From: Enoplolaimus lenunculus
Lineage: Eukaryota > Nematoda > Enoplea > Enoplida > Thoracostomopsidae
Reading direction: 5' to 3'
Length of the DNA stretch: 64,000 nucleotides
Assembly (NCBI GenBank): GCA_030248215.1
Contig: JASANG010001676.1
Span: 186,001 to 250,000 of the forward strand
The notes beneath the pieces are model-generated. The model saw nothing but the letters and a program-made list of their open reading frames with translations, searched no databases and was not told where the DNA came from. Of the stretch, positions 25,001 through 35,761 are shown one piece after another (position 1 is the stretch's first letter; the number at the start of each line of letters is the position of its first letter). A program made the translations under genes and the position numbers.

Positions 25001-28000
25001 TGAGAGTGGACCTATATAAGATCTGGTATACGCTTCATGTTGCAAACATCTTTTAGAATTGCTTATATAACATAAAATTGTATATTAGCAGTTTTAAAAA
25101 CGAACCAATTTTTCAGGATTAGGATTAGCGCTGTAGTTTTTCAAAATTTACTGCCGTTCGACGCCTTTCGTCGCCGTACGGCGCTGATATTCACGGTCTG
25201 TCATCGTGCGGTATGCTTGCGCGAATTGCTCGTGCACGATAGCGAACGATGACAGACGGTGATGAACGGTAACGTATGGCGACGGACGATGCGGCAATGC
25301 CGAGTTATGGTACCATCCTTAAAGCTATCGCATTAAAATATATTGAAGAAATACAGCTTTGGCAACTTCGGCCCATGTAATGATCAGGGGCGGAACGTTT
25401 TTCTGTGGTACAGCAATAGAGTAAGCGCAAGCTTTGGACTAATTTTTTTGGCTTGGCTTAGGCTTAGGCTTTGTCTTAGGCTTAGGAATAAACACACTGT
25501 TAAGCTTAGGCTTACGCGTATGCTTAGGCTTAGGCTTATTAATAAACTCATTTTTACGCTTAGGCTTACGCTTAGGCTTAGGCTTAGGCTGAGGAATAAG
25601 GTTATAATGCTGTTCCGCCCCTGTTCATTACATCTGCCGCAACTTCAAAACTTGGGGCATGAGTTATCATTTGGTGTTTTGTGAAATAACGTAACTATTA
25701 AAACAACAAACAAAATTTCATAAAAATAAAACAAAACAAACCTTAGCGATGTTCCAGGACCCCCTTTTAATATTTACTGTCTGTGATGCGCTAGAAATAC
25801 TTTTATTATTTTAAACTTTAGGTGATAAGTATTAATGTGACAGACAAACTTAAAGCTTTCGGGTACTGTATAGAGCAGGACCGTTTCACAGTAGTATAAG
25901 CATATTCCTAAGCCTAAGTTCAAACGTAATAATGTGGTTATACCTAAGCCCAAAAATTAGTCTATAGTTTAGCTTATTGTTTTGCAGTAACGCAGAAAAA
26001 CGTTCCGCTGCTGATGTTTACATGAGCCAAACTTTCGAACCAAGATTAAAAGTTGCCTGTTTCAAAATGTATATATTAACTTATACATTCAACAACGCTT
26101 TGTATTTGTGAAAAAATATTTCTAAATTTGAAATTTAAAATGTGTTTGAGAATATCGTGAAACATTTGAAATGTTCGACCGAAACAAAGACGGTCACATT
26201 ACACGTGACGAAATTAAGCGTTCAATTGAAGCGTGTGGTTTAAAAGCGACCGATGGTGAAGTTCAACAGATATTGAACGAAACAGATCGAGATGGTAAAG
26301 TTTAAAAATAGCAAAAAAATTCAATAAATTTTGTAAAAATAAGTTTTTGATTATTTGGTAATTTGGCCCATGTAAAGATCAAGCGCGGAAAGTTTTTCTC
26401 TGGGACTATGAAGTAGTCAGCTTAAGCTTTTGACTAATTTTTTTGCTTGGCTTAGGCTTAGCCTTAGGCTTTAGGCTTAGGATACGCTTAGGCATTGGCT
26501 TAGGCTTAGGCTTTTGGCTTAGAAATATGATTATAATACTGTTCCGCCTTTGTTCTTAACATTGGCCGGTTATTTTAGCAAATTTATATCAGAATTTTTG
26601 TGTTTTACGGCAAAACCGTTTGAGCCACTTACCATTAATCATGCATTGCTGGCATTGCAAAAAAAGCAGTAGCTTCGAAATGAACGTTTGCGGAAGGCTT
26701 AGGATTAGGCTTAGGTTTAGGCTAATAAAGGCCTTGAACGTCGACCGGTCTGTTTAAGGATCGGGAACAATCGAATGGGACGAATTTTTAAAAGCAATGA
26801 CTGCAACGAAGCGTCGTGCAAGCCTCACTGATGAACATTATAAACAAGCGTTTGCGGTGAGTAAAAACCAACTTTTGTCCCAAATTGCAACCGTCCTCAA
26901 ATAATAAATAAATTTTGAAATATTTTTTAGCTTCCGAAAATTGGCCAATGAAAAGAACAGGGGCGGAACAGTATCATAAGCATATTCCTAAGCCTAAGCA
27001 TAAGCTTGAACATTATAAACAAGCGTTTGCGGTGAGTAAAAACCAACTTTTGTCCCAAATTGCAACCGTCCTCAAATAATAAATACATTTTGAAATACTT
27101 TTCAGTTTTCGAAAATTGGCCAATATAAAGAACAGGGGCGGAGCAGTATTATAAGCATATTCCTAAGCCTAAAGCCTAAGCTTAAGCCTAAGACTAAGGG
27201 TAAGAATGAGTTTATTCTTAAGCCTAAGCCTAAGTCTAAGGCAAGAATGAGTTTATTCTTAAGCCTAAGCCTAAGTCTAAGGGTAAAAATGAGTTTACTC
27301 TTAAGCCTAAGCCTAAGCCAAGCAAAAAAATTAGTCTAAAGCTTAAACTTACTCTATTGTAGTGCCACAGGAAAACGTTCTGCCCCTGATCTTTACATGG
27401 GCCATTTAGACTTTAGCAAAATATTTCGGAATCTGCGTCAATCAGGTGCATAGCCAGGATGGCTTTCATAAAGGGTATAAATTCAGAAAAAGAAGTTTTC
27501 TTGACCTGTTAGATTTATGGAAAGTTATTTTAAATTGGTGTTAAATGTTGTTTTTGTCTCTTGAAATTTTGATCCCTTGAATAGAGCGGAGCCGTAATAG
27601 TAGTATAAGCATATTTCTGAGCCTAAGCCTACACCTAATCACTAAGCGCTAAAATGATCTTATACGTAGGCTTAAGTGTAAGCAAAAAAGTAGCCCAAAG
27701 TTGAAACTTTTCTATTGCAGCCTCGCAGAAAAACGTTCCGCCCCTAATCTTTACGTGAATCGAATTTCGGTGTAAAACATATCCCCTCTACTCCTCCCCG
27801 TGTAAAAGCGTCCATGACGTCAGTGACAGCAGAAAAGTCCATGACGTTTGTGACAGCAGAAAAATCCACTGTTCCCAAGTGAAATGTGTAAAAAGTACAG
27901 TATTGCCTAAATTTGAATGAACATAAGATTAATAATAACTCAGACACAGCACGTAATTTATATTATTATTAATAGTAGGTTTAAGACATTTATTTTTGCC

Positions 28001-30347
28001 TAACAGCGGTCGGTATAAACCAGGTTGTAAAATTGACCCACACTAATTATAGGGCCTTCCCAATGGCAGACAGGAAGACTGGCGGACATCGAAACTGGGT
28101 AGCTTAGACTGCACCTTTGGATTAGGCGGAGGTTTAGGCTTTGAAGCTTACACTTAGGTTTGGGTTGAAGTCCCGCTTACCGTTTAGCAAGAGTGGATGA
28201 TCATCACTGTTATAGACAAGAGTATGCATCTGGGTACATCCCCTTCATTCAGAAAAGGGTACTGTGGACCAGTATTTGCAATTGAAACAAGTCGCTCAGA
28301 TGATACTCTAAGTCGGGCAAAAACGCAACGCGTGCTGGTACATTTTGCACCATACTCTAACGCCCAAGTTGCACACTCTTGTTCACTGAAGTACTACCGA
28401 CTCTTAGGCTTAGGCTTAGGCGGCGTAGTATGCAGGGCCCTATACCTATGATGAACGTGGTCTGCAACGTTTTTGTTTCAAGTACGTTTTTAAACATTGC
28501 TCGTTGAAACAGACAAAGACCTCATTCATCTTCGTGCTTATTAACGACGCATGAAATTTTTTTGAATTGAGCTAATTCTGTAACCAAGATTGTAAACCAG
28601 GCCCATGTATAGAACAGGGCCGGATCGTTTTCCGGAGGGGCTATAATAGACACAGTTTAAACTTTAGACTATTTTTTGCTTAGGCTTAGGCTTAGTCTTA
28701 GGCTTAGGCTTAGGCTTACGAATATGGTTTTACTACTGTTCCGGTCCTATTCTATACATGGGCCGTAAACCAGATGTCAGGTTGAACGACTTAACTTTAA
28801 ATTATTTACAGGCATTTGACGCTGATAACGATGGAGAACTATCACGAGATGAAATTAATTCAGCAGTGAGTCGACTTGGATTAGGCTACATCTACACGCC
28901 GCACGTCATTGATCAAATGTTTCAATTTGCCGACAGTAATAAAGACGGCCGGATCAGTCATGATGGTAAGTAAAAAAAGTTAAACAAACTTTGTTAGTTT
29001 GAAATTTTAAAAGTTGACTTACCAGCCTTAATATTTGCGGCCCATGTATTGAACAGGGCCGGAACAGTAGTATAGGCATATTCCTAAACCTAAGCCTAAG
29101 CCTAAGCATAAGGATGAGACTATTCCTAAGCCTAAGCCTAAGCATAAGGATGAGACTATTCCTAAGCCTAAGCCTAAGCGTAAGCGTAAGCCTAAGCAAA
29201 AAAGTAAGTCTAAAGCTTAAACTGACTCTATTACAGAACCGCCGGAAAACGATCCGGCCCTGTTCTATACATCGGCCATATTAGCTTTAGTACACCTAAG
29301 CCTACGCGTATACATGCGAAACATTATTTGTCACATTTAAGAAAAAGTTTCTTACATTTCAGAAATGTGGTTAGCAAGATACACTTGAACAGTACTTCGG
29401 TTTTATAACAGAAAAAGTTTCGAAAAAACCCTTTTCAAATACAGTCTGAAAATGAACGTTTTTCTGTTTTACTTTTAGAAAAATTGTGCTCAAAATAATT
29501 GGAAAAACTTTTCAGTTTTGTCACTGAAATTAGCTTTCTCAATAAATTCAGAATACTTCTTTTTGTGTAAAGCTTCTTTATCTCAAGTCCCTCTCAGTCA
29601 CACTGTTTCCCAGTGGGCAGCAGGCATGTGCTATAATTAACGTGGGCCAAAAACTAGTAAAATTATGGGTTTGCGTTTCTAAACGTTTTCGAGACGACCG
29701 AAAATTGTGAAATGCAACTTTAAAGTTTGAGGTTCCCAAACAATAAAAGCTTCTGAAATAAAGCTGAAACATTATTAATTAGAGACTGTCAAGCATACCA
29801 TTTAAATAAATAAGCGATGACCATTGGCCAATTCTTACGTCGTGAGAAGTGTTTCAGGTTATAAACAGACTGATTGTACAAATTTCAATAATCTCATGGC
29901 TAAATAGATTGTTTTGCAAAATTCATTAGTCCTACACTGCAAAAAATACTGAGTCTAATTGACTCTCTCCGAAATAGGCTTTTCCTGACTACGCAAACAG
30001 AGACAAATTCGACTCCGCCAGAGTCAAATTTGACTCACTGAGGGATTCAGTGCATCGAATTTCACTCTGGCGGAGTCGAATTTTGACTCAGTTTGTGTAG
30101 TCAGGAAAAGCCTATTTCGGGGAGAGTCAATTTGACTCACTAATTTTTGCAGAATATCAGTTCAGACATACGCTTACGTCTTAACATTAAATGTGAGGGA
30201 AAGTGTAATAAGAGCATAATTATATAGTTGAAGTGAATCATATTAAACCTTTCGGCTATTAATATTTGCACGGTAGGATCATATTATTTGCTTGTAAGCG
30301 GATTGTTTTTTTTAGAATTCGTACGAGCAATGAAGAAAGGCATCTGA
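19074..30347 (+). CDS. Four-EF-hand calmodulin-like protein with an N-terminal extension, complete, seven exons
   Basis: Coding exons are 19074-19362, 20218-20387, 24801-24831, 26151-26294, 26759-26856, 28812-28965 and 30316-30347. All have AG/GT borders and every phase agrees, giving about 305 residues. Residues 1-163 are an unrecognised extension: a Cys/Tyr patch, then a Gln/Arg/Lys-rich likely coiled coil (about 50-85), then a helix-like exon 2. From exon 3 the protein is calmodulin-like, opening with LTEDEIKEYRETFEMFD. Four canonical loops follow: DRNKDGHITRDE, DRDGSGTIEWDE, DADNDGELSRDE and DSNKDGRISHDE, each with Asp at 1, Gly at 6 and Glu at 12, so all should bind calcium. The likely role is a calcium sensor; the target is unknown. 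Exons 1 and 2 lie in the right arm of the inverted repeat, and introns 2-6 are full of small transposons. The ATG is the first in the open frame; an untranslated upstream exon is possible. Confidence 0.9.
20463..20726 (-). mobile_element. TTAGGC-core element, right arm
   Basis: Mirror of 2367-2630, in intron 2 of the complete EF-hand gene. Confidence 0.8.
20931..21144 (-). mobile_element. TTAGGC-core element, GTTAC subfamily, right arm
   Basis: Mirror of 1949-2162, opening GGGCCAATGTTACTTTTAGG. Confidence 0.65.
21380..21755 (-). mobile_element. GGCCCATG-ended element with a 36-37-bp tandem array, right arm
   Basis: Mirror of 1339-1714 with a few substitutions between units. Confidence 0.75.
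22648..23082 (-). mobile_element. CACTGCAAAA fold-back element, right arm copy (435 bp)
   Basis: Mirror of 174-445 but with an extra internal GAGTCAAATT/TGTGTAGTCCGGAAAAG block of about 160 bp, so the internal unit has changed copy number since the arms separated. Confidence 0.75.
23481..23590 (+). mobile_element. TTAGGC-core element, left part only
   Basis: AGTCAATGTATAGAACAGGG, then TATAAGCATATTCCTAAGCC; the rest is not recognisable. Confidence 0.55.
23971..24180 (+). mobile_element. Fold-back miniature element, CACTGCAAAAAATGG family
   Basis: The ends CACTGCAAAAAATGGTGAGT and the exact complement are flanked by TA, suggesting a Tc1/mariner-like source. Almost the whole 210 bp can fold on itself. 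The interior repeats GAGTCAAATT-like words. Confidence 0.8.
24421..24694 (+). mobile_element. TTAGGC-core element, GTTAC subfamily, before EF-hand exon 3
   Basis: GCCAATGTTACTTTTAGG to CCTAAAAATAACATGGGCC. The core repeats CCTAAGCCTAAGCGTTGCAA with GTGTGTT spacers. It ends 106 bp upstream of exon 3. Confidence 0.75.
25140..25310 (+). repeat. GC-rich CGNCG-word repeat in EF-hand intron 3
   Basis: GACGCCTTTCGTCGCCGTAC, then GATGACAGACGGTGATGAAC and related words. It resembles the GC-rich tail at 7080-7210 and the minisatellite at 35762-36020. Confidence 0.5.
25370..25638 (+). mobile_element. TTAGGC-core element with an exact 8-bp duplication
   Basis: GGCCCATGTAATGATCAGG to CCCTGTTCATTACATCTGCC, flanked on both sides by GCAACTTC (8 of 8). 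This is the clearest border evidence for the family. It lies in EF-hand intron 3. Confidence 0.85.
25861..26038 (+). mobile_element. TTAGGC-core element, worn, in EF-hand intron 3
   Basis: GTACTGTATAGAGCAGGACC to GCTGATGTTTACATGAGCC with a reduced core. It ends about 110 bp before exon 4. Confidence 0.65.
26365..26567 (+). mobile_element. TTAGGC-core element in EF-hand intron 4
   Basis: GGCCCATGTAAAGATCAAGC to TTTGTTCTTAACATTGGCC, with flanks GGTAATTT and GGTTATTT (7 of 8). Confidence 0.8.
26832..27182 (+). repeat. 175-bp tandem duplication covering the end of EF-hand exon 5
   Basis: 26832-27006 is repeated at 27007-27182. Each copy has the last 25 bases of exon 5, the GTGAGT donor, the start of intron 5 and the left end of a TTAGGC-core element. 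The second donor (27032) has no acceptor of its own directly before it, so normal splicing should use the first. Confidence 0.8.
27118..27403 (+). mobile_element. TTAGGC-core element in EF-hand intron 5
   Basis: GGCCAATATAAAGAACAGGG to CCTGATCTTTACATGGGCC. The core has three AAGAATGAGTTTATTCTTAA blocks between CCTAAGC runs. Its left end is also present in the preceding tandem copy at 26943-27006. Confidence 0.8.
27577..27762 (+). mobile_element. TTAGGC-core element, worn ends
   Basis: GAATAGAGCGGAGCCGTAAT to CCCTAATCTTTACGTGAATC with a short, mutated core. Confidence 0.55.
28188..28382 (+). repeat. CAAGAGTG-ended repeat in EF-hand intron 5
   Basis: Opens AGCAAGAGTGGATGA and closes TTGCACACTCTTGTT. 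It shares AAAACGCAACGCGTGC and the GGGTACAT word with the centre of the giant palindrome (10250-10300, 11320-11400), so one family occurs at both places. Confidence 0.55.
28600..28764 (+). mobile_element. TTAGGC-core element 47 bp upstream of EF-hand exon 6
   Basis: GGCCCATGTATAGAACAGGG to CCTATTCTATACATGGGCC, with GTAAACCA on both sides. The core is a clean TTAGGC run. The right target duplication lies in the intron near the exon 6 acceptor. Confidence 0.85.
29039..29277 (+). mobile_element. TTAGGC-core element in EF-hand intron 6
   Basis: GGCCCATGTATTGAACAGGG to CCTGTTCTATACATCGGCC, with flanks ATATTTGC and ATATTAGC (7 of 8). The core repeats CCTAAGC with AAGGATGAGACTATT spacers. Confidence 0.85.
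29935..30153 (+). mobile_element. CACTGCAAAA fold-back element in the last EF-hand intron
   Basis: Opens CACTGCAAAAAATACTGAGT and closes with a worn TTTTTGCAG end. The interior GACTCTCTCCGAAATAGGC word is shared with the copies at 174 and 23971. Confidence 0.75.
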
Positions 30348-30385
30348 TTGCAATTTCTATTTAAACAAATGAATTGATTGTTTGG

Positions 30386-30547
30386 GGCCCATGTATAGAA
30401 CAGGACCGGAACAGTAGTATAAACGTATTCCTAAGCCTAAGCCTAAGCCAAAGCCTAAACCTAAGCCTAAGCGTACGAATAAGCCTACACCTAGGCCTAA
30501 GCCTTCTGAAGCTTAAACTGACTCTATTACAGCCCCTCCGGCCATGT
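30386..30547 (+). mobile_element. TTAGGC-core element just after the EF-hand stop codon, right end deleted
   Basis: GGCCCATGTATAGAACAGGA opens it 39 bp after the stop codon; the right end is cut at CCCCTCCGGCCATG. It probably lies in the 3' untranslated region or just beyond it. Confidence 0.75.
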
Positions 30548-30615
30548 TTGGTACAAAACACTTTTTTTTTTCAAAATTTAAATTCCGTATAAAACTTCAC
30601 AATTTTGTGTTTCTA

Positions 30616-30750
30616 CACTGCAAGAAATTCTGAGTCAAAACGTGCGACTCAGTGAGCCGAATTTGACTCTGGCAGAGTCGAATTTGACTCAGTTTGTGTA
30701 GTCCCGTAGAGCGTAGTGAGAGTCAATTTGACTAACCATATTTCGCAGTG
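30616..30750 (+). mobile_element. CACTGCAAAA fold-back element, short copy
   Basis: A 135-bp member, CACTGCAAGAAATTC to ATTTCGCAGTG, flanked by TA on both sides. Confidence 0.75.
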
Positions 30751-31603
30751 TATGCAGATTTGTTCAAAGGTGGGGTAGATTAATTTACCCATTTCGCAAA
30801 TAATCTAAATAAGATTTTTTCACTGAGTTTTACATCGGTGCACCGCTGGTTTGGACCGCAAGACAAAGCACTCAAAAATTTTAATCGCCAAACGACTGAA
30901 TTTGCCTTTTCCCTATTTTGAGTCCCAATCAATCGGAGTCTGTATCCATAATTAGAATTAGTTATTGCGGATAGAGTTCGTAATTAGAGTCCATAAAAGA
31001 GACCTAAGCCGAACAATGGTCTAGATTGCTCGAATATTCAAACTGACACTCGCAGGTAACCCGCATAAACCTTGTTAAATCCAGAAAAGCGATTAACGAA
31101 CATGGCACTTAATAATGATTCAGAGCAAGTCAGCCATGCCAAAATAAAGAATATAACAAGAAGGCTGTTGGTTGAATTCAACGAGCATGCAGTTAATTAA
31201 AAATCATTAAAAGTCCGTAAACGAATAACGCGGGTACCCTCAAAAGTGTCAAAATAAATACCACGACCGATCTTATTGTGGTCACTACAGTACACCGTAA
31301 ACTTGAGCAAAACCGTTCCTGATTTCTCAAAAAGCGTACTTATATGTAAAAATATCGTTATCAATTTTTGTCGACCAAAGTTTGAAGATTTTGACCCGCC
31401 TGTACACTCGCGTCAAAATTTTCTTACCCGTACTCGGGTTACCCGCGGGTAGCGTACAGTTCTGGCACGTTACCAACCTTACATCACTAGGTTAAACCGT
31501 AATACATGCTGTAGACGTCGAACCAATCATTCATAACAAAAAGGGAAAACGAATATTTAAGTATATTAAGCTACATTGACTTATTTTTTGCAAATATACC
31601 TAA

Positions 31604-31939
31604 CAGGGTGCAACCGGAGGTGAAAAATACCGGAGCCAGTGGTCAACGAAACCTGCCGGAGCCGGAGGTGAGGCGAAATTAAGTAGTAAAAATGATGGTA
31701 AAGTAGTTAATTTTAGCCAATATCTGCAAAATGTTGTTTGATTTCACGCTAGTTTTCTGCCAAATTTCGGCAATTCTTTCATGAAAATTGTGACAAAAGT
31801 CAATCAGAACGCGCTAAACAGATAAATTTAGGAAAATTATTCAAAATTTTACTATCGAAATTGCCGGAACATCCGGCAAAAATTCTACCGAAGCCGGAGG
31901 TCGATTTTCCGCCGAAGCCAGACCTCCGGTTGTACCCTG
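31604..31939 (+). mobile_element. hAT-like miniature element, CAGGGTGCAACCGG family
   Basis: The ends are CAGGGTGCAACCGGAGGT and ACCTCCGGTTGTACCCTG, with flanks ATACCTAA and AAACCTAA (7 of 8 match). The 336-bp interior is rich in CCGGAGCCGGAGGT words and has no coding sequence. Confidence 0.8.
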
Positions 31940-31973
31940 AAACCTAATTATGGTATTCAATTGTTAACAGAGA

Positions 31974-32153
31974 GGCCCATGTAAAGATCAGAGGCGGAAC
32001 GTTTCTGTGGGACTGCAATAGAGCAAGCTTAAGCTTTAGACTATTTTTTTGCTTGTTTCCCGTTTCCGTTATCAAGACCACTATCGGTTTCCGTTCCCGT
32101 TATTTTTACTATCCGTTTACACCTCGGTCACGACCCTATGTCATACATTGGCC
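31974..32153 (+). mobile_element. TTAGGC-family element whose core was replaced
   Basis: GGCCCATGTAAAGATCAGAG at the left and CCTATGTCATACATTGGCC at the right, but the interior is TTTCCGTTCCCGTTATT-type sequence from the CAGGGTGTAAACGG family. It is a chimera or nested insertion. Confidence 0.55.
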
Positions 32154-33387
32154 CATAAAGTTTTCACACCCTGGCTGCTCCAAACAATAAAGAACTCGAT
32201 TCGCAAATGTTTATTTCGCATTTAAGAAGCCGACTTCGAACACATAAATGACTGAAACAACAAACGCAATAGACTCGTGGTAAGCTCAATAAAACAAGCA
32301 CTACAACCCAATTTTAATTCATCTTCTGCACTTTGGACTCCGGATGCAGCCTTCACAAGTAAGTACCAAAGGAACGATATATACTTACACTGCAGACCAA
32401 CTTTCACCTTAGCGTGGAAAATTAAATATGAAATTTAAGTGAAATTCAACAATTTCTGCAGAACTGCCGTACAGTAAAAGCTTAAACTGACTATTTTTTG
32501 CTTACGTTAAGACTTAAGGTGTAAGCTCTTTCTTGCAGTTACGGCTTAGACTTCGTAATATGCTTATTATAATGAGAAAGCAAAAAAAAATGTAAAAATT
32601 AATAAAACTTCACAAATTACTTTCTTTAGCTTTGTTCCGTTGCAGCAATTTTAACGATACAGCAAGCCATTATGCCACGTTTGAGGTATTAATTTTTGGC
32701 ACCGTCAAAACTTTAGCAAAGCGGTACAAGCTTGAATATATGAAACAAATAAGCATACCAAACAGTAGTATATACTTAATACAGATGTATTAAATACAAC
32801 ATCAGCAAATAACGATACAAAAAAGCAAACTAACATTAAAGCAAAACAGCTAAAAACACCTAAAAGTACGCGAAATTTTCCCACGAAAACAAAACGCGAA
32901 AATATGTCAATTTTGGAATTTAGAAAAACAAGCAACAAACCTATAGTGAAATTCGACTCAACGTGAAGTGTAACGTCGAGCAGTGGCAGTCGCATGATTT
33001 TGTCCGGGAAGATGACCTTTTAGATATTATTTTTTATATTTTAGCATGATTTTGTCGGGAAGATGACCTTTTAGATATTATTTTTTATATTTTAGACAAT
33101 GTAATAAAATAGCATTTGTTTTAAAAATTTAACTGTTTGTGAAATACTTCGAAGGGGGGGGGGGGTCGGTGCCACCCCCTCTGCGACCGCCCTGAGATCG
33201 AGATAATGGCTGATAATAAGGTTCGCGCGAAATAGGTACGACTTATTATGCCGCGAGCCGCGTCACAAAAATTAAAGTTTGAAAACGACACACGGTGGCG
33301 TCTGACGTCGTTCTACTGTGCACTATTGCAACCCTTTGTGCTGCAATTTTGCGACTGAGCGGTAACCAAAATCCGAACCACCATATT

Positions 33388-33566
33388 GGCCAATGTTGCT
33401 TTAAGGCGCGTAACAGCAAATTAAGCGTATTCCTAAGCCTAAGCCTAAGCGTTGCAAAAATGTGTTCCCAAACATAGGCCTAAGCAAAACAAATGTAATC
33501 TAGAATCTAAACCTACTCTTTTATAGACCCATCTCAAACCTGGACGCCCTTAAACTAACATAGGCC
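33388..33566 (+). mobile_element. TTAGGC-core element, GTTAC subfamily
   Basis: GGCCAATGTTGCTTTAAGGC to CCCTTAAACTAACATAGGCC, with flanks ACCATATT and ATCGTATT (6 of 8). Confidence 0.7.
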
Positions 33567-35761
33567 ATCGTATTTATGCCGACATTACAGCCAGCCAATT
33601 ATTCCTCAAACTCAACGAATCATATCCGACAGGATACGGTTATGATTTCAAGATTTCTAAAACCGCCGAAAATACTTTTAAACATCACTGACTTTAGAAT
33701 AAACCTGCTATACTGCGAGAGTTCAAACATTATTAGGTATGGCTTGCAATGAGATCAAAACTAAACGTTTATTTCATCGAAGTACATTGAAGTAGCGGTG
33801 ACGTAGCAAAAACAAGCCAAACAAAACAGGATCTTAAAAGCCTCAACAACAAACAAACAACCATGAAAAAACCAAAAACATAAAAAAAATGGAACAAACC
33901 AAGAAGAATTTACGAAACCAAACACAATTCTTGGAGTCGATTTTTCTATCTGTACTTTATTGTTAGCGATCAATAACGCTTAAATATCGCACAAATTGTT
34001 AATCCAGCTCATGAACACGTCTCCCTACATTGACGGTTAGGCTTAGGTTTACGAAACGAAAAACCTGACCTATGTCTAAGCCTTTGCCTAAGCCTTAACA
34101 TTTAAATGTGACAAAAATGTACAACAACCGTAAATTCTTACTGCATTTCGACCGAACGCCGCGGCCTTGATATTAAGTATTCCGAGTCCGACCGTTTTAC
34201 GGATCCGTATTTTCAAATTAGCCAGGCCCAGGAGCAGGACATATCACCGACACATACCGGTAAATACAGCCATTTTGCAATAAATACAACTTGCAATTAC
34301 TAATGTCAAACTGCCCATGGTATATAATTAAAACTTTTAACTCACCACTACCTGGAAACGTGCTACATTCCACAAGCAAAGGTGGAGTGGCCTGTTGCCG
34401 CCCCACCCCGCCTCGGCCCACAAAAGACTTTTTTAAGCAACCCGAAAGGACCCCACGTCGTCCCTCCATCTTTGCAACATGCCGCTAAAAAGGCTAACGG
34501 TGTTAATACTGAAAATTCAACCCACATTGTTAACAAAATATTTGTTCAATTCACACTCGTGTTCTTGTCGCTGTTGTTGTTGTTTTGCGCAGGCAACCGA
34601 CATTGACACGTACTATCTTATTTTAGCAATTAAAAATCTTTAATTTTTGGCCAACATTCAAGTTATTCATCCATCCAACGACACAGCGGCTGTTCAGTTT
34701 GTTTACCTAAAACGAAAAACAAAATAAATTTTAAACTAAAAAACACTTAGAAATTTTAAATTTCAAAAATCTTTTCTCAAATCTTATTCTATAGGATGGA
34801 TGAATAACTTGTAAGCAAAAGATAATTTTTAAAGTATGCTTACGTAAATTACTTGACATACAGCGGCAAAGTATTAATTGGTATCGACATTTCAAACCAT
34901 GTCCTGTATTCTCAAACGTGTGCAGCGCCTATCCCCAATTGGTCATAGATCTTGCAACTTTCGAACCAGGAAATGCTGAGGCTCAAGATTGAGCACAATT
35001 TTTCGCATCGCATATAATTTGCTCTACTCGTGTACCAATTTTAAGTTCAACAACTGCAATAGTTAGTGAGTTTGAAACCTACTGCTAACTGATAATAGTT
35101 GCAGTACACATTTGAGAATATCGGCCCTTATCCGTACCTAAATGAAACGCGTAGAAAGCGACCTTTTGCTTCTGCTAGCAATAATACATCGTAGCTGCCA
35201 CAAGAACGAAACAGAACATCACGTAATAGTTCAAAACAATAACTTTTCACTAAAATTATAAAGTTTCGAAAAATTTCGAAAACGTTTAGCTTTTGGCCCC
35301 AAAAATATTAGTTGCAAATGCAGACCTCCAAATTTAATAAAACTATACGTAAGCATTTCAAGGTACAAAATATTGCAATAAAACGTTTTGCAAACGCATA
35401 ATCCACTTAATAAATAGCAGAGTAGTTGCTAATGTAAGGCAACGTGGGGTTTAAATATTTTCGTTCAAATCTTAAGATGGCAGGCCCCAGTGGTGTGAAA
35501 AATAAACAAAGCCACTGTGGTAATGCTACGTACCTAATAGAAGTTTTAATATAATTAAAATAAGCAACAATAAGTTTCATGCAATACATACCAACAAAAC
35601 CAAACAAACGAAGTATGTAATAATATATTAGTAATTAAAATTAAATCATGATGATGCTACAGAAACAAGTAAATGTTCATTGCTCGTGTCTACATCCATA
35701 TCTTGAATAACATTATATATAATTTATAAATTAACGATTATGCTATGTTTTACTTTGTCGG

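Noticed and set aside
32705-32995. 96-codon hydrophobic open frame on the minus strand
   Set aside because: AT-rich, no recognised motif, no splice context; typical of chance frames here.
34346-34469. Possible first coding exon on the minus strand (MEGRRGVLSGC..., then GTGAGT), with a possible last exon near 32222-32383
   Set aside because: Composition is weak, no homologue was recognised, and no intermediate exons joined the two pieces.
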